DNA of 64,000 nucleotides from Bacillus sp. FJAT-29814 (GTDB lineage: Bacteria > Bacillota > Bacilli > Bacillales > Cytobacillaceae). Position 1 is the first letter of the stretch. Each line of letters starts with the position of its first letter. Both the position numbers and the translations under genes were made by a program. The notes beneath the pieces were generated by a model. It saw only the letters and a list, made by a program, of their open reading frames with translations. It had not been told where the DNA came from and did not search any database. Below are positions 44,567-55,100 of this stretch, in pieces. The stretch covers positions 441,794 to 505,793 of the forward strand of contig NZ_LMTJ01000008.1 of the NCBI RefSeq assembly GCF_001510715.1, read 5' to 3'.

Positions 44567-45451
44567 ATGTTTAGAAATGTAGCAGAATTAGTGGAACTGG
44601 CTGTCAGCCAAAATAAGAAAATCTCGGAAATCATGATTGAGCAGGAAGTAGTGGTGACGGGGCGTTCGCGTGAAGAGGTTCTCTCCTTTATGGACCGCAA
44701 TTTGAAGGTAATGGAGGAGGCAGTGGAACGGGGAATAAAAGGGGTCAAGTCCCATTCAGGTTTGACTGGAGGGGATGCCGTTTTGCTGCAAAAATATATT
44801 GAAAAAGGAAATTTCCTATCCGGGGAAACAATACTTGATGCAGTAAGCAAAGCTGTGGCGACTAACGAAGTAAACGCCGCGATGGGAACAATTTGTGCCA
44901 CACCGACAGCAGGCTCTGCGGGAGTAGTTCCGGGAACATTATTTGCTGTTAAGAAAAAACTTCATCCTACGAGAGGGCAAATGGTTTCCTTTTTATTTAC
45001 CGCCGGAGCCTTTGGATTCGTTGTCGCCAATAATGCATCCATTTCCGGTGCCGCTGGCGGCTGTCAAGCTGAGGTCGGTTCGGCAGCGGGAATGGCTGCT
45101 GCTGCAATTGTTGAAATGGCTGGAGGTACACCGCAACAGTGTGCCGAAGCGATGGCCATCACGCTGAAAAATATGCTCGGACTTGTTTGTGACCCAGTTG
45201 CCGGACTTGTTGAAGTCCCATGCGTCAAACGAAATGCCATGGGAGCGGCCAATGCGATGGTCGCAGCCGATATGGCCCTCGCAGGGGTCACCAGTCGAAT
45301 CCCGTGTGATGAAGTCATCGAGGCGATGTACAAAATTGGTCAGACCATGCCAACTGCTTTACGAGAAACTGCAGGAGGAGGGTTGGCGGCTACTCCAACA
45401 GGACGCAGGCTTGAGGCAAAAATCTTTGGTATGCCGCTGAAAGAGAAGTGA
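44567..45451 (+). CDS. sdaAA: L-serine ammonia-lyase, alpha subunit
   Basis: SdaAA (294 residues) carries the catalytic [4Fe-4S] cluster. Typical blocks are TGGDAVLLQKYI, AMGTICATPTAGSAGVVPGT, VVANNASISGAAGGCQAEVGSA-like and LVCDPVAGLVEVPCVKRN, which contain the cluster cysteines. ATG 44567 is preferred to GTG 44558 because AAAAGGGGTG spans the latter and the protein then starts MFRNVAELVEL as in B. subtilis. Its end overlaps recG in GTGA. Confidence 0.95.
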   Translation: MFRNVAELVELAVSQNKKISEIMIEQEVVVTGRSREEVLSFMDRNLKVMEEAVERGIKGVKSHSGLTGGDAVLLQKYIEKGNFLSGETILDAVSKAVATNEVNAAMGTICATPTAGSAGVVPGTLFAVKKKLHPTRGQMVSFLFTAGAFGFVVANNASISGAAGGCQAEVGSAAGMAAAAIVEMAGGTPQQCAEAMAITLKNMLGLVCDPVAGLVEVPCVKRNAMGAANAMVAADMALAGVTSRIPCDEVIEAMYKIGQTMPTALRETAGGGLAATPTGRRLEAKIFGMPLKEK

Positions 45452-47496
45452 ACCAGATTTTAAGCCAATCAGTAATGGCATTAAAGGGCATAGGAGAAGA
45501 AACAGCGGAAAGCCTCGCAGAAATGAACATCGTAACCATTCGAGATTTATTGGAATACTTTCCTTACCGGTATGAGGATTACCGGCTGCGGGACCTTACC
45601 GAAGTCCAACATGATGAGAAAATAACCGTGGAGGGGAAGGTTCACAGCGAGCCTTCTCTTGCCTATTATGGCAGGAAGAAATCCAAGCTTACGATCCGGA
45701 TGTTTATCGGCGTTTATTTAATCAAAGTCGTTTTCTTTAACCAGCCGTATTTGAAAAATAAATTAAACATGAATGACATCATCACCGTTACAGGAAAATG
45801 GGATGCGCATCGCCAAACGATAACGGCAAATGAAGTGCAGCTAGGGACAAATACCAAAGTGAATCAGTTCGAACCCGTTTATTCATTAAGGGGGAAAATT
45901 ACCACAAAAGGGATGCGTAAATTTATTAGTCTTGCTTTCCAGCAATATGGCAGTTTAATAGAGGAAACACTGCCAGGGTACTTTTTGCAAAAATACCGAC
46001 TGCTTAACCGGAAGGATGCCGTTAGGGCGATGCATTTTCCCTCAAGCCAAGAAGATGTGAAACAAGCCCGCCGCCGGTTTGTGTATGAGGAATTTTTGCT
46101 GTTTCAACTAAAAATGCAGGCGTTGCGGAAATTTGAACGGGAACAATCCCAAGGGATCAGCCAAGACTATGATGTTAATAAAGTAAAAAATTTTATTTAC
46201 GGTCTTCCGTTTTCGTTGACCAATGCACAAAAACGGGTCGTCAATGAAATTCTGACCGATCTTAAATCACCTTATCGGATGAACAGATTATTGCAGGGGG
46301 ATGTCGGTTCCGGAAAAACGGCAGTAGCGGCGATCGGTTTATATGCCAGTGTGACGGCCGGGTATCAGGGAGCCATGATGGTGCCGACCGAAATACTTGC
46401 CGAGCAGCATGCCCAATCATTAAAGCAATTGCTCGCACCATTCCAGGTTAGCTGTGAGCTGCTGACAAGTTCGGTTAAAGGCAAGCGCCGGCGGGAAATC
46501 CTTGAAGAGCTGGGTAGCGGTAAAATCGACATTTTAGTCGGAACACATGCCCTGATACAGGATGAAGTTACGTTTAACCGGCTTGGCTTCGTGATTACCG
46601 ATGAACAGCACCGTTTCGGTGTGGAGCAGCGCCGGGTCCTGCGTGAAAAAGGCGAGAATCCCGATGTCCTGTTTATGACAGCAACCCCGATTCCCCGGAC
46701 ACTTGCGATCACTGTTTTCGGTGAAATGGATGTTTCCGTAATTGATGAAATGCCTGCAGGCAGAAAAACGATCGAGACGTATTGGGCAAAGCCGGAAATG
46801 CTTGAACGAGTATTGGGCTTTGTCGAAAAAGAATTAGTGAAGGGACACCAAGCGTACGTAATTTGCCCACTTATCGAAGAATCGGACAAGCTTGATGTCC
46901 AAAACGCAATTGATGTGCATACGACCTTGAGCCATTATTTTCAAAATCGCTTCAAGGTGGGTCTTATGCATGGACGGTTGGGGTCCGATGAAAAGGACGC
47001 CATCATGAAGGCCTACAGTGCCAATGAAGTTCAGCTGCTGGTTTCGACAACGGTGGTCGAGGTGGGCGTAAACGTGCCAAACGCAACCATCATGGTCATT
47101 TATGATGCCGAACGCTTTGGCTTATCCCAACTCCACCAACTTCGCGGGCGCGTTGGCCGCGGCAGCGATCAGGCGTACTGCATTTTGCTTGCCAGCCCCA
47201 AAACGGAGGTCGGGCAGGAACGGATGAGAATTATGACCGAAACCAATGATGGTTTTGTTCTCAGCGAGAAGGACTTGGAGCTTCGCGGACCGGGCGACTT
47301 TTTTGGCAAAAAGCAAAGCGGGGTTCCTGAGTTTAAAGTGGCCGATATGGTTCATGATTACCGGGCACTAGAAACGGCGCGGAGCGACGCCGCCCAGCTA
47401 ATCCAATCCGAAACCTTTTGGACCTCTCCCGACTATCAATACTTGCGAAACCAGCTTGAACATTCGGGGGTTTTGGAGGGCGAAAAATTAGATTAG
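45448..47496 (+). CDS. recG: ATP-dependent DNA helicase RecG
   Basis: RecG (682 residues) remodels forks and Holliday junctions. It has an N-terminal wedge/OB domain (about 60-150), helicase Walker A GDVGSGKTAVAA near 285-296, DEQH box in VITDEQHRFGVEQRR, ATPIPRTL, and QLRGRVGRG. The C-terminal TRG region is present. GTG 45448 overlaps the sdaAA stop. A terminator isolates it from fapR. Confidence 0.96.
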   Translation: MNQILSQSVMALKGIGEETAESLAEMNIVTIRDLLEYFPYRYEDYRLRDLTEVQHDEKITVEGKVHSEPSLAYYGRKKSKLTIRMFIGVYLIKVVFFNQPYLKNKLNMNDIITVTGKWDAHRQTITANEVQLGTNTKVNQFEPVYSLRGKITTKGMRKFISLAFQQYGSLIEETLPGYFLQKYRLLNRKDAVRAMHFPSSQEDVKQARRRFVYEEFLLFQLKMQALRKFEREQSQGISQDYDVNKVKNFIYGLPFSLTNAQKRVVNEILTDLKSPYRMNRLLQGDVGSGKTAVAAIGLYASVTAGYQGAMMVPTEILAEQHAQSLKQLLAPFQVSCELLTSSVKGKRRREILEELGSGKIDILVGTHALIQDEVTFNRLGFVITDEQHRFGVEQRRVLREKGENPDVLFMTATPIPRTLAITVFGEMDVSVIDEMPAGRKTIETYWAKPEMLERVLGFVEKELVKGHQAYVICPLIEESDKLDVQNAIDVHTTLSHYFQNRFKVGLMHGRLGSDEKDAIMKAYSANEVQLLVSTTVVEVGVNVPNATIMVIYDAERFGLSQLHQLRGRVGRGSDQAYCILLASPKTEVGQERMRIMTETNDGFVLSEKDLELRGPGDFFGKKQSGVPEFKVADMVHDYRALETARSDAAQLIQSETFWTSPDYQYLRNQLEHSGVLEGEKLD

Positions 47497-47505
47497 AACA
47501 TTAAT

Positions 47506-47547
47506 AGCAGATTGCACAGAAAACTAATCCTTGCAATCTGCTTTTTT
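47506..47547 (+). terminator. Terminator after recG
   Basis: AGCAGATTGCA (47506-47516) pairs perfectly with TGCAATCTGCT (47532-47542), then TTTTT. Confidence 0.88.
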
Positions 47548-47562
47548 AAATTTTATACTACT

Positions 47563-47582
47563 CATAGTACCTAGTCATAATA
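47563..47582 (+). promoter_or_regulatory. FapR operator upstream of fapR
   Basis: CATAGTACCTAGTCATAATA closely matches the known FapR box (core TTAGTACCTAGTCTTAAT). It ends 18 bases before the fapR start, so FapR probably represses its own operon until malonyl-CoA rises. Confidence 0.85.
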
Positions 47583-47600
47583 CTCGGACGGTGTGAACAA

Positions 47601-48173
47601 ATGAGACGAAGCAAAAAAGAGCGTCAACGATTATTAACCTCAACCATCGAAGATAATCCATTTATCACTGATGAGGAGTTGGCGGAAAAATTCCAAGTAA
47701 GTGTTCAAACAATTCGGCTTGACCGGTTGGAGCTTTCGATTCCCGAGCTGCGTGAACGGATCAAAACAGTAGCGGAAAAACGGTTTGAAGACGAAGTCCG
47801 GTCCCTCCCGCTTGAAGAGGTCATTGGTGAAATCATTGATATTGAGCTTGACCAAAGCGCAATATCGATTTTTGACGTGAAAGCGGAACACGTGTTTCAA
47901 CGGAATCAAATAGCCCGAGGCCACCATGTATTTGCCCAGGCCAACTCCCTCGCAGTGGCTGTCATCAATGATGAGCTGGCACTAACGGCAAAAGCCAATA
48001 TTCAGTTTAAGCGATCGGTTAAATTGAATGAACGGGTTGTCGCCAAAGCAAGGGTGACAAAAATTGATGACCATGCCGGACGAACATTTGTCGAAGTTAA
48101 CAGTTTTGTGAATAATGAACAGGTTTTTTCCGGACAATTTGAAATGTACCGTTCGAAAAACAATAAAGGATGA
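47601..48173 (+). CDS. fapR: Fatty acid and phospholipid synthesis repressor FapR
   Basis: FapR (190 residues) represses lipid synthesis genes and is released by malonyl-CoA. The N-terminal DeoR-like helix-turn-helix (about 8-50; ITDEELAEKFQVSVQTIRLDR) precedes a linker helix and a hot-dog effector domain (about 70-185; VNSFVNNEQVFSGQFEMYR). The ribosome binding site is poor. Its own operator is just upstream; plsX, fabD, fabG, acpP follow. Confidence 0.96.
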   Translation: MRRSKKERQRLLTSTIEDNPFITDEELAEKFQVSVQTIRLDRLELSIPELRERIKTVAEKRFEDEVRSLPLEEVIGEIIDIELDQSAISIFDVKAEHVFQRNQIARGHHVFAQANSLAVAVINDELALTAKANIQFKRSVKLNERVVAKARVTKIDDHAGRTFVEVNSFVNNEQVFSGQFEMYRSKNNKG

Positions 48174-48180
48174 GACATAC

Positions 48181-49185
48181 ATGAAACTAGCAATTGACGC
48201 AATGGGCGGCGACCACGCGCCAAAGGAAATTGTTTTGGGAGCAATGAAAGCAGTTGAAGCCTATCCTGATTTACATATCACACTTGTTGGCGATGAAGCC
48301 AAAATAAAAGAAACCTTAACAGAACATAATCGAATTTCTATTTTACATACGACAGAGGTTATTCTCGGAACTGATGAACCGGTTAGGGCCGTCCGCCGTA
48401 AAAAAACAGCTTCAATGGTGCTTGCCGCCCAGCAGGTTGCCGATGGAGCGGCCGATGCCTGCCTGTCTGCAGGAAATACCGGCGCGTTAATGGCGGCAGG
48501 ATTGTTTGTGGTTGGCAGAATCGAAGGAATTGATCGTCCAGCGCTGGCACCAACCTTACCGACCATAGGCGGAGAAGGCTTTTTATTGCTTGATGTCGGC
48601 GCCAATGCCGATGCGAAACCGGAACATTTGCTGCAATACGCGATCATGGGTTCAATCTACTCCGAAAAGGTAAGGAATATTACTAAACCGCGAGTTGGAC
48701 TGTTAAATATCGGAACCGAAGAAAAAAAGGGCAATGAACTGACGCGTCACGCGTTTGACTTGCTGAAAAATTCTAATCTGAATTTCGTCGGTAATGTTGA
48801 GGCCCGCGATTTACTCGATGGTGTTGCAGATGTGGTGGTAACTGACGGATTTACCGGTAATATGGTGTTAAAAACGATTGAGGGTACGGCCCTATCGATG
48901 TTCAAAATGTTAAAAACAGCGTTAATGGGCAGTTTTACTAGCAAGCTTGCCGCCGCGGTATTAAAACCAAATTTAATGCAGTTAAAGAATAAGCTTGATT
49001 ATTCAGAATATGGCGGTGCCGGATTATTCGGTCTTAAAGCACCGGTCATCAAGGCGCACGGTTCCTCAAATGCGCAAGCGATTTTCAGTGCGATTCGCCA
49101 GACTAGGGAAATGGTGGCTGGTGATATCGTCAGCCTGGTCAAGCAAACAGTGGAAGAGACGAAGACCGAAAAAATAGAACAGTAA
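48181..49185 (+). CDS. plsX: Phosphate acyltransferase PlsX
   Basis: PlsX (334 residues) makes acyl phosphate from acyl-ACP for PlsY. It starts MKLAIDAMGGDHAPKEIV and shows ADACLSAGNTGALMAAGL, LLDVGANADAKPEHLLQYA and GADVVVTDGFTGN-like blocks. ATG 48181 follows AAAGGATGAG, seven bases past the fapR stop; a longer frame from 48115 overlaps fapR and is rejected. Confidence 0.97.
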   Translation: MKLAIDAMGGDHAPKEIVLGAMKAVEAYPDLHITLVGDEAKIKETLTEHNRISILHTTEVILGTDEPVRAVRRKKTASMVLAAQQVADGAADACLSAGNTGALMAAGLFVVGRIEGIDRPALAPTLPTIGGEGFLLLDVGANADAKPEHLLQYAIMGSIYSEKVRNITKPRVGLLNIGTEEKKGNELTRHAFDLLKNSNLNFVGNVEARDLLDGVADVVVTDGFTGNMVLKTIEGTALSMFKMLKTALMGSFTSKLAAAVLKPNLMQLKNKLDYSEYGGAGLFGLKAPVIKAHGSSNAQAIFSAIRQTREMVAGDIVSLVKQTVEETKTEKIEQ

Positions 49186-49198
49186 AGGAGCGAAGTCA

Positions 49199-50146
49199 GT
49201 GGGAAAAATAGCATTTGTGTTTCCCGGCCAAGGTTCACAGGCAGTTGGAATGGGCAAGGATTTGGCTGATAAGTATCCGGAGGTAATGGGGTATTTTCAA
49301 AGGGCTGATGATGCGCTTCAATTTCCGTTAAGTCATTTGATTTTTGCGGGGCCTAAAGAAGAGCTGACTCTGACCTACAATACACAGCCGGCATTATTAA
49401 CAACAAGTATCGCTATATTAACACATTTTGTAAAATCAGGGGTTACTGCTGATTATGTCGCCGGGCATAGCCTTGGGGAATACTCGGCACTTGTAGCTGC
49501 TGGCGTTCTCAGCTTTGAAGATGGGGTTATGGCCGTCCGGAAAAGGGGAGAATTCATGGAGCATGCCGTTCCGAATGGTGAGGGCTCAATGGCCGCGGTT
49601 TTGGGGCTCGACCGGGATAAATTGGCTGCAGTGACTCATGAGGTTACAGAATCCGGACACATAGTGGCATTAGCGAATTTAAATTGTCCGGGGCAAATTG
49701 TTATATCCGGTACAAGACAAGGCGTGGAAACAGCAGGAGGAAAAGCGAAGGAAGCGGGAGCAAAACGGGTCCTGCCCCTTGAAGTAAGTGGACCGTTCCA
49801 TTCCCCGTTGATGAAACCAGCCGCCGGACAGCTGCGGGAGGTTTTGGATGGAGCGAAAATGAACGACGCCAATATTCCTGTCGTAGTCAATGTGAGCGCC
49901 GAACCGGTTACTTCCGCTCCGGATATTAAGGATAAATTGATTGAACAACTCTATTCTCCGGTATTATGGGAGGATTCTGTCCAAAAAATGATCGCCCTCG
50001 GTGTCGATACCTTTATCGAAATCGGACCCGGAAAGGTATTATCGGGATTAATAAAGAAAATTGACAAAACAGTAAAAACCTATTCTGTCTCCGATGAAGA
50101 AACCGCTCTTGGTGTCATCGAAGCGTTGAAGGAGGAAAACCGATGA
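49199..50146 (+). CDS. fabD: Malonyl-CoA:ACP transacylase FabD
   Basis: FabD (315 residues) loads malonyl onto ACP. The first motif FPGQGSQAVGMGKD, nucleophile GHSLGEYSAL (Ser near residue 91) and the catalytic His in VSGPFHSPLM are present. GTG 49199 follows AAAGGAGCGAAG. The stop overlaps fabG (ATGA). Confidence 0.97.
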   Translation: MGKIAFVFPGQGSQAVGMGKDLADKYPEVMGYFQRADDALQFPLSHLIFAGPKEELTLTYNTQPALLTTSIAILTHFVKSGVTADYVAGHSLGEYSALVAAGVLSFEDGVMAVRKRGEFMEHAVPNGEGSMAAVLGLDRDKLAAVTHEVTESGHIVALANLNCPGQIVISGTRQGVETAGGKAKEAGAKRVLPLEVSGPFHSPLMKPAAGQLREVLDGAKMNDANIPVVVNVSAEPVTSAPDIKDKLIEQLYSPVLWEDSVQKMIALGVDTFIEIGPGKVLSGLIKKIDKTVKTYSVSDEETALGVIEALKEENR

Positions 50147-50886
50147 ATTTGGAAGGGAAAGCGGCGCTGGTAACAGGTGCATCAAGAGGAATTGGGCGGG
50201 AGATTGCCCTTGAGCTCGCCAGACAGGGTGCCAATGTTGCCGTAAATTTTGCCGGCAGTGAAGCAAAGGCAAATGAAGTCGTTGACGAAATCAAGGCCTT
50301 GGGAAGAGATGCTTTTACGGTGAAATGCGATGTGGCCAATCCTGATGAAGTGACGGATATGGTGAAAACGGCGGTAGACCGTTTTGGCCGGCTCGATATT
50401 GTCGTCAATAATGCTGGAATCACTCGCGACAACCTATTGATGAGAATGAAAGAGCAGGAATGGGATGATGTCATCAATACGAACCTAAAGGGAGTCTTCC
50501 TTGTAACCAAGGCGGTTACGCGGCAATTGATGAAACAGCGAAGTGGTAGAATCATTAATATTACCTCCGTAGTCGGCGTAAGCGGGAATCCCGGACAGGC
50601 TAACTATGTGGCCGCCAAAGCAGGTGTTATCGGCTTGACAAAAACAACAGCCAAAGAACTGGCATCACGGAATATTACCGTAAACGCGATTGCACCTGGC
50701 TTTATTACAACCGATATGACGGATCAATTGCCGGAAGATGTCAAAGCGGAGATGTTGAAGCAGATACCGTTGGCAAGACTAGGAGAGCCAAAAGATATCG
50801 CAAAGATGACAGCCTTCCTTGCTTCAGACGATGCATCCTATATCACTGGTCAGACACTCCATATTAATGGCGGCATGGTGATGTAA
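50143..50886 (+). CDS. fabG: 3-oxoacyl-ACP reductase FabG
   Basis: FabG (247 residues) is the NADPH-dependent short-chain reductase of fatty acid elongation. The dinucleotide motif TGASRGIGREIAL (about 11-23), NNAGITRDN, the catalytic Ser in NITSVVG and the YVAAK pair (Tyr near 155) are intact; the end reads ITGQTLHINGGMVM. Translationally coupled to fabD. Confidence 0.97.
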   Translation: MNLEGKAALVTGASRGIGREIALELARQGANVAVNFAGSEAKANEVVDEIKALGRDAFTVKCDVANPDEVTDMVKTAVDRFGRLDIVVNNAGITRDNLLMRMKEQEWDDVINTNLKGVFLVTKAVTRQLMKQRSGRIINITSVVGVSGNPGQANYVAAKAGVIGLTKTTAKELASRNITVNAIAPGFITTDMTDQLPEDVKAEMLKQIPLARLGEPKDIAKMTAFLASDDASYITGQTLHINGGMVM

Positions 50887-50940
50887 GTTGTCTATCTATA
50901 AATTTATCTATATAATAGCTTGAGGGGAGGTGAAGTGAGA

Positions 50941-51174
50941 ATGGCAGAAGTATTAGAACGTGTTACAAAAATCATCGTTGACCGTTTGGGCGTTGAGGAA
51001 TCTCAAGTGACTCTTGAAGCTTCCTTTAAAGATGATTTAGGTGCCGATTCCCTTGACGTAGTGGAACTAGTTATGGAATTGGAAGATGAATTCGATATGG
51101 AAATTTCCGACGAAGATGCTGAAAAGATTGGTACAGTTGGCGACGCTGTTAACTACATACAAAGTCAAAAGTAA
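50941..51174 (+). CDS. acpP: Acyl carrier protein
   Basis: ACP (77 residues) carries growing acyl chains on a 4'-phosphopantetheine attached to Ser37 in GADSLDVVELVMELE. Highly acidic four-helix pattern, ending YIQSQK. ATG 50941 follows GAGGGGAGGTG; an in-frame extension from 50920 covers that site. Last gene of the fap operon, then a terminator. Confidence 0.97.
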   Translation: MAEVLERVTKIIVDRLGVEESQVTLEASFKDDLGADSLDVVELVMELEDEFDMEISDEDAEKIGTVGDAVNYIQSQK

Positions 51175-51194
51175 TCTTGTTGGAATAATTCTTA

Positions 51195-51222
51195 AAGCTC
51201 CGTTTTCAAACGGGGCTTTTTT
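51195..51222 (+). terminator. Terminator after acpP
   Basis: AGC-T-CCGTTT pairs with AAACGG-G-GCT around a short loop, followed by TTTTTT. Confidence 0.85.
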
Positions 51223-51234
51223 AAGGTAGAATAG

Positions 51235-51263
51235 AACTTGGTGCTCCTTTTGGAGGCCAAGTT
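51235..51263 (+). repeat. Second hairpin in the acpP-rnc gap
   Basis: AACTTGG (51235-51241) and CCAAGTT (51257-51263) enclose an inner CTCC-TTTT-GGAG stem; TCTTT follows. Only 12 bases after the acpP terminator. A possible rnc promoter (-10 TATACT at 51284-51289) lies after it, so it might be a back-up terminator or an RNase III-related leader. Confidence 0.45.
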
Positions 51264-51326
51264 TCTTTACGTATAAACAAGGTTATACTTTTAACAGTGT
51301 AAATCAGATACAAGGTGGAGAATGTA

Positions 51327-52073
51327 ATGCGCAAGAATGGGAATGAAAAAGATTTTAACTATCGCGCAAAAGACAAACAATTTAAGGAATTTCAGCAAGA
51401 ATTAAATATTATTTTTGACAATGAAAAATTGTTGAGGCAGGCTTTTACCCATTCATCCTATGTGAATGAGCATCGCAGAAAACCTTTTGAAGATAATGAA
51501 CGGCTCGAGTTTTTGGGGGATGCCGTTCTCGAACTGACCATTTCACATTTTCTTTTTAATAAATACCCTACCATGACCGAAGGGGAACTGACAAAGCTTC
51601 GGGCGGCCATTGTTTGCGAACCATCGCTCGTTGCCTTCGCAAATGAGCTTGGATTTGGCCGCTTGATCCTGCTGGGCAAAGGGGAGGAAATGACGGGCGG
51701 AAGAGAACGTCCTGCCCTGCTTGCCGATGTGTTTGAGGCATTTATCGGCGCCTTATATTTGGATAAAGGAATGGAAATGGTCATTAAATTTCTTGAGAAG
51801 GTTGTTTTTCCGAAAATTAATGCCGGTGCTTTTTCTCATGTGATGGATTTTAAAAGCCAATTGCAGGAACTGGTTCAGCGCGACGGGACCGGTGTGATTG
51901 AATATAGCGTCCTCCAGGAAAAAGGCCCTGCCCATAACAAGGAATTTGTTTCCAAGGTAACCTTAAACGGGGAAGAACTGGGAATAGGAACAGGCAGGTC
52001 AAAGAAGGAAGCGGAGCAGCATGCTGCCCAAATGGCTTTAGGTGTATTAAAAAACAATCAGCATAGAAAATGA
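51327..52073 (+). CDS. rnc: Ribonuclease III
   Basis: RNase III (248 residues) cuts double-stranded RNA, including rRNA precursors. The catalytic domain signature NERLEFLGDAVLEL is near 58-71; LLADVFEAFIGALYLD supplies the second metal-site set; a double-stranded RNA-binding domain (about 175-245, RSKKEAEQHAAQMAL) ends the protein. ATG 51327 follows AAGGTGGAG; the GTG at 51315 is part of that site. Precedes smc as usual. Confidence 0.96.
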   Translation: MRKNGNEKDFNYRAKDKQFKEFQQELNIIFDNEKLLRQAFTHSSYVNEHRRKPFEDNERLEFLGDAVLELTISHFLFNKYPTMTEGELTKLRAAIVCEPSLVAFANELGFGRLILLGKGEEMTGGRERPALLADVFEAFIGALYLDKGMEMVIKFLEKVVFPKINAGAFSHVMDFKSQLQELVQRDGTGVIEYSVLQEKGPAHNKEFVSKVTLNGEELGIGTGRSKKEAEQHAAQMALGVLKNNQHRK

Positions 52074-52119
52074 CAAAATGGAACTGGAGAGATCCCGGGC
52101 ATTTTAGGGAGGATTAACA

Positions 52120-55100
52120 ATGTTTTTGAAACGGTTGGACATTATTGGCTTTAAATCATTTGCCGATCGCATAGGTGTAGATTTTGTCCCCGGCGTAACC
52201 GCGGTAGTCGGGCCAAACGGGAGCGGCAAAAGTAATATTACCGATGCCATCCGCTGGGTTTTAGGCGAGCAATCTGCCAAATCACTTCGAGGAAGCAAAA
52301 TGGAGGATATTATTTTTGCCGGCAGTGATTCGAGAAAAGCGTTGAACTATGCCGAAGTGACTTTGACTTTGGATAATCAGGACCAGGGTCTGGCGCTTGA
52401 TTACAATGAAGTTAGTGTGACCAGACGGGTGACACGTGCGGGGGAAAGCGAATTTTTAATTAATAAGCAGCCTTGCCGGTTAAAGGATATCATTGACTTG
52501 TTCATGGATTCCGGACTTGGAAGAGAAGCATTTTCAATCATTAGCCAAGGAAAAGTAGAGGAAATTTTAAATAGCAAAGCAGAAGACCGCCGGACAATTT
52601 TCGAAGAGGCAGCCGGTGTATTAAAATATAAAAACCGCAAGAAAAAGGCGGAACAAAAGCTTACAGAAACGCAGGACAATTTAAATCGTGTCCATGATAT
52701 TCTTCATGAACTCGAAGGGCAGGTCGAGCCATTAAAGATGCAGGCATCAATGGCCAAGGACTATTTGGAAAAAAAGCAAGAGCTAGAAAAATTTGAAGTG
52801 GCCTTGACGGTTTATGAAATCGAAGATCTTCATCAAAAATGGGAAGCACTTTCGAAACAGCTTGAAGAGCATCAGCAGGAAGAACTGAGGCTGTCATCAG
52901 AATTGCAGTTGAAGGAAGCTAAAATCATCGAGACGCGGGACCAAATTGCCGCCTTGGACGAATCCATCACCGACCTGCAGAATGTTCTGCTTCATGCCAG
53001 TGAAGAGTTGGAAAAGCTTGAGGGACGTAAGGAAGTTTTAAAAGAACGGAAGAAAAATGCGGCACAAAACAAAGAGCAGCTCATCCAATCCATTGCGGAA
53101 TTAACAGAAAAAATTATTTTACTGGAGAAAAATCGGGAAGTGCAGCAGCATACCGCTGACGAACTGGAAAAACAAGTAAGCGCACTTCTTGCCCAATTAA
53201 AGGAAAAACAGGACAAACTGCTGTTATTTACCGAAAATTTGGATGAGAAAATTGAAAATCTGAAAAGTGAATACATTGATTTGCTCAATGATCAGGCTGG
53301 CACAAAAAATGAATTAAAGCATATCGGTGAACAACTCCAGCAGCAGGAACGAAGAAGTGCCAGGCTTGACGAAGAAAATGAAAAATTCCTTAAGGAACGG
53401 GAAACGGTCCAAGCGGGTAAGCAGAAAGTGCAGACGGCACTTGATGATCTCCGGAAGCAACTGGAGCAACAGGTAGTCCATTATCGCGAGCAGCAGCGCA
53501 AACTTGAGAGTACAAAAAGTAATTATCAAAAGCAGGAAAAAACGCTATATCAAGCCTATCAGCTAATCCAACAGGCAAAGTCTCGTAAAGATATGCTTGA
53601 GGAGATGGAAGAAGATTATTCCGGCTTCTTCCAGGGTGTAAAAGAGGTATTAAAAATGCGCGGCACCAAGCTTCGCGGCATCGAAGGCGCTGTAGCGGAA
53701 CTTGTCTCTGTTCCTAAACAATACGAAGCTGCCCTGGAAACAGCATTCGGCGGCGCCCTGCAGCATATTGTTGTGGATACCGAGGAAAATGCCCGAGGCG
53801 CCATTCAATACCTAAAACAGCATTCATATGGACGCGCCACCTTTTTGCCGCTTAGCGTGATCAAGGGGCGGCCGCTCTCTTCTGCCCAGGCTACATTAAT
53901 TCAACATCATCCGTCATTTATTGGAACAGCGGTCAGCCTGATTGGATTTGACCCCAAGTATACTGAGATTATGAACAACCTTCTCGGGAATGTTGTAATC
54001 ACAAAAGATTTAAAGGGCGCCAACGAAATGGCAAAGCTTTTGCAGTACCGGGTCCGTCTGGTTACGGTAGATGGTGATGTCGTCAATCCGGGCGGTTCGA
54101 TGACAGGGGGAGCAGCTAAGCAAAAATCCTCGTCGCTATTATCAAGAAAAGGGGAGCTAGAGGATTTAAAAGCAAAGCTTGTCATCATGGAGGAACAAAC
54201 CGCTGGCCTGGAGCAAAGTGTCAAAAGCCTTAAAGAAGCGGTCCGCATCGCCGAGTCAAAGCTGGAGGAAATCAGAAGAACCGGGGAAGAGCTGCGGCTT
54301 AGTGAACAGTCAATCAAAGGCGAACTTCGGGAAGCGGAGTTGGAGGAAAAAAACCTGAATGAACGCCTGGCGATCTATGACTTGGAAAAAGAGCAAATCG
54401 AAGCTGAGCGTAACCGGTTATCGCAAAGAGAAGCGCAAAATTTGCAAGCAATGGAAGCATACCAAACTGCCATCGCCGATTTAGACAGGCAAATCAGCGC
54501 ACTCACCGAACAGAAATCCAAAGATTTAACATCAAAGGAAACCATCACCTCGGAAATAAATGAACTTAAGATTGAATTTGCCTCGAAAAACGAACAGCTG
54601 ACAAATGCCAACGAACGCCTTGGACTGACGATCAACGGTCTCGAGGAAAGCAGGAAGAAGTTGGCCATTCTTGAGGAGGATTTACAGCTATTAACCTCAG
54701 AAATGACAAATAGCTCCACCGGCGAGGATCAGTTGGAGGAAGCGGCAAAGAGAAAACAGCAGGATAAAGAGGCAACCCTTCAGCTAATTGCTGCAAGGCG
54801 GGAGGAACGGCTTGCGCTTCAAGGGCAATTGGAAGATGTTGAACTCGAGGTTAAAGAATTGAAACGGCTTCATAAGGGTCTGACCGTTGTGTTGAAGGAT
54901 GAGGAAGTAAAAATGAACCGCCTGGATGTGGAGCTGGAAAACAGATTGGCACATCTTCGCGAGGAATATTTATTAACCTATGAGGGGGCCAAGGAACAAT
55001 ACCCGCTGACCGTGACGGTCGATGAGGCGCGGAAAAAGGTCAAATTAATCAAGCTTGCGATTGACGAACTTGGCAATGTCAATCTTGGGGCGATTGAGGA

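Noticed and set aside
53907..54317. 136-codon minus-strand frame in smc
   Set aside because: Antisense to the hinge and coiled coil of Smc; Ser/Leu-rich shadow.
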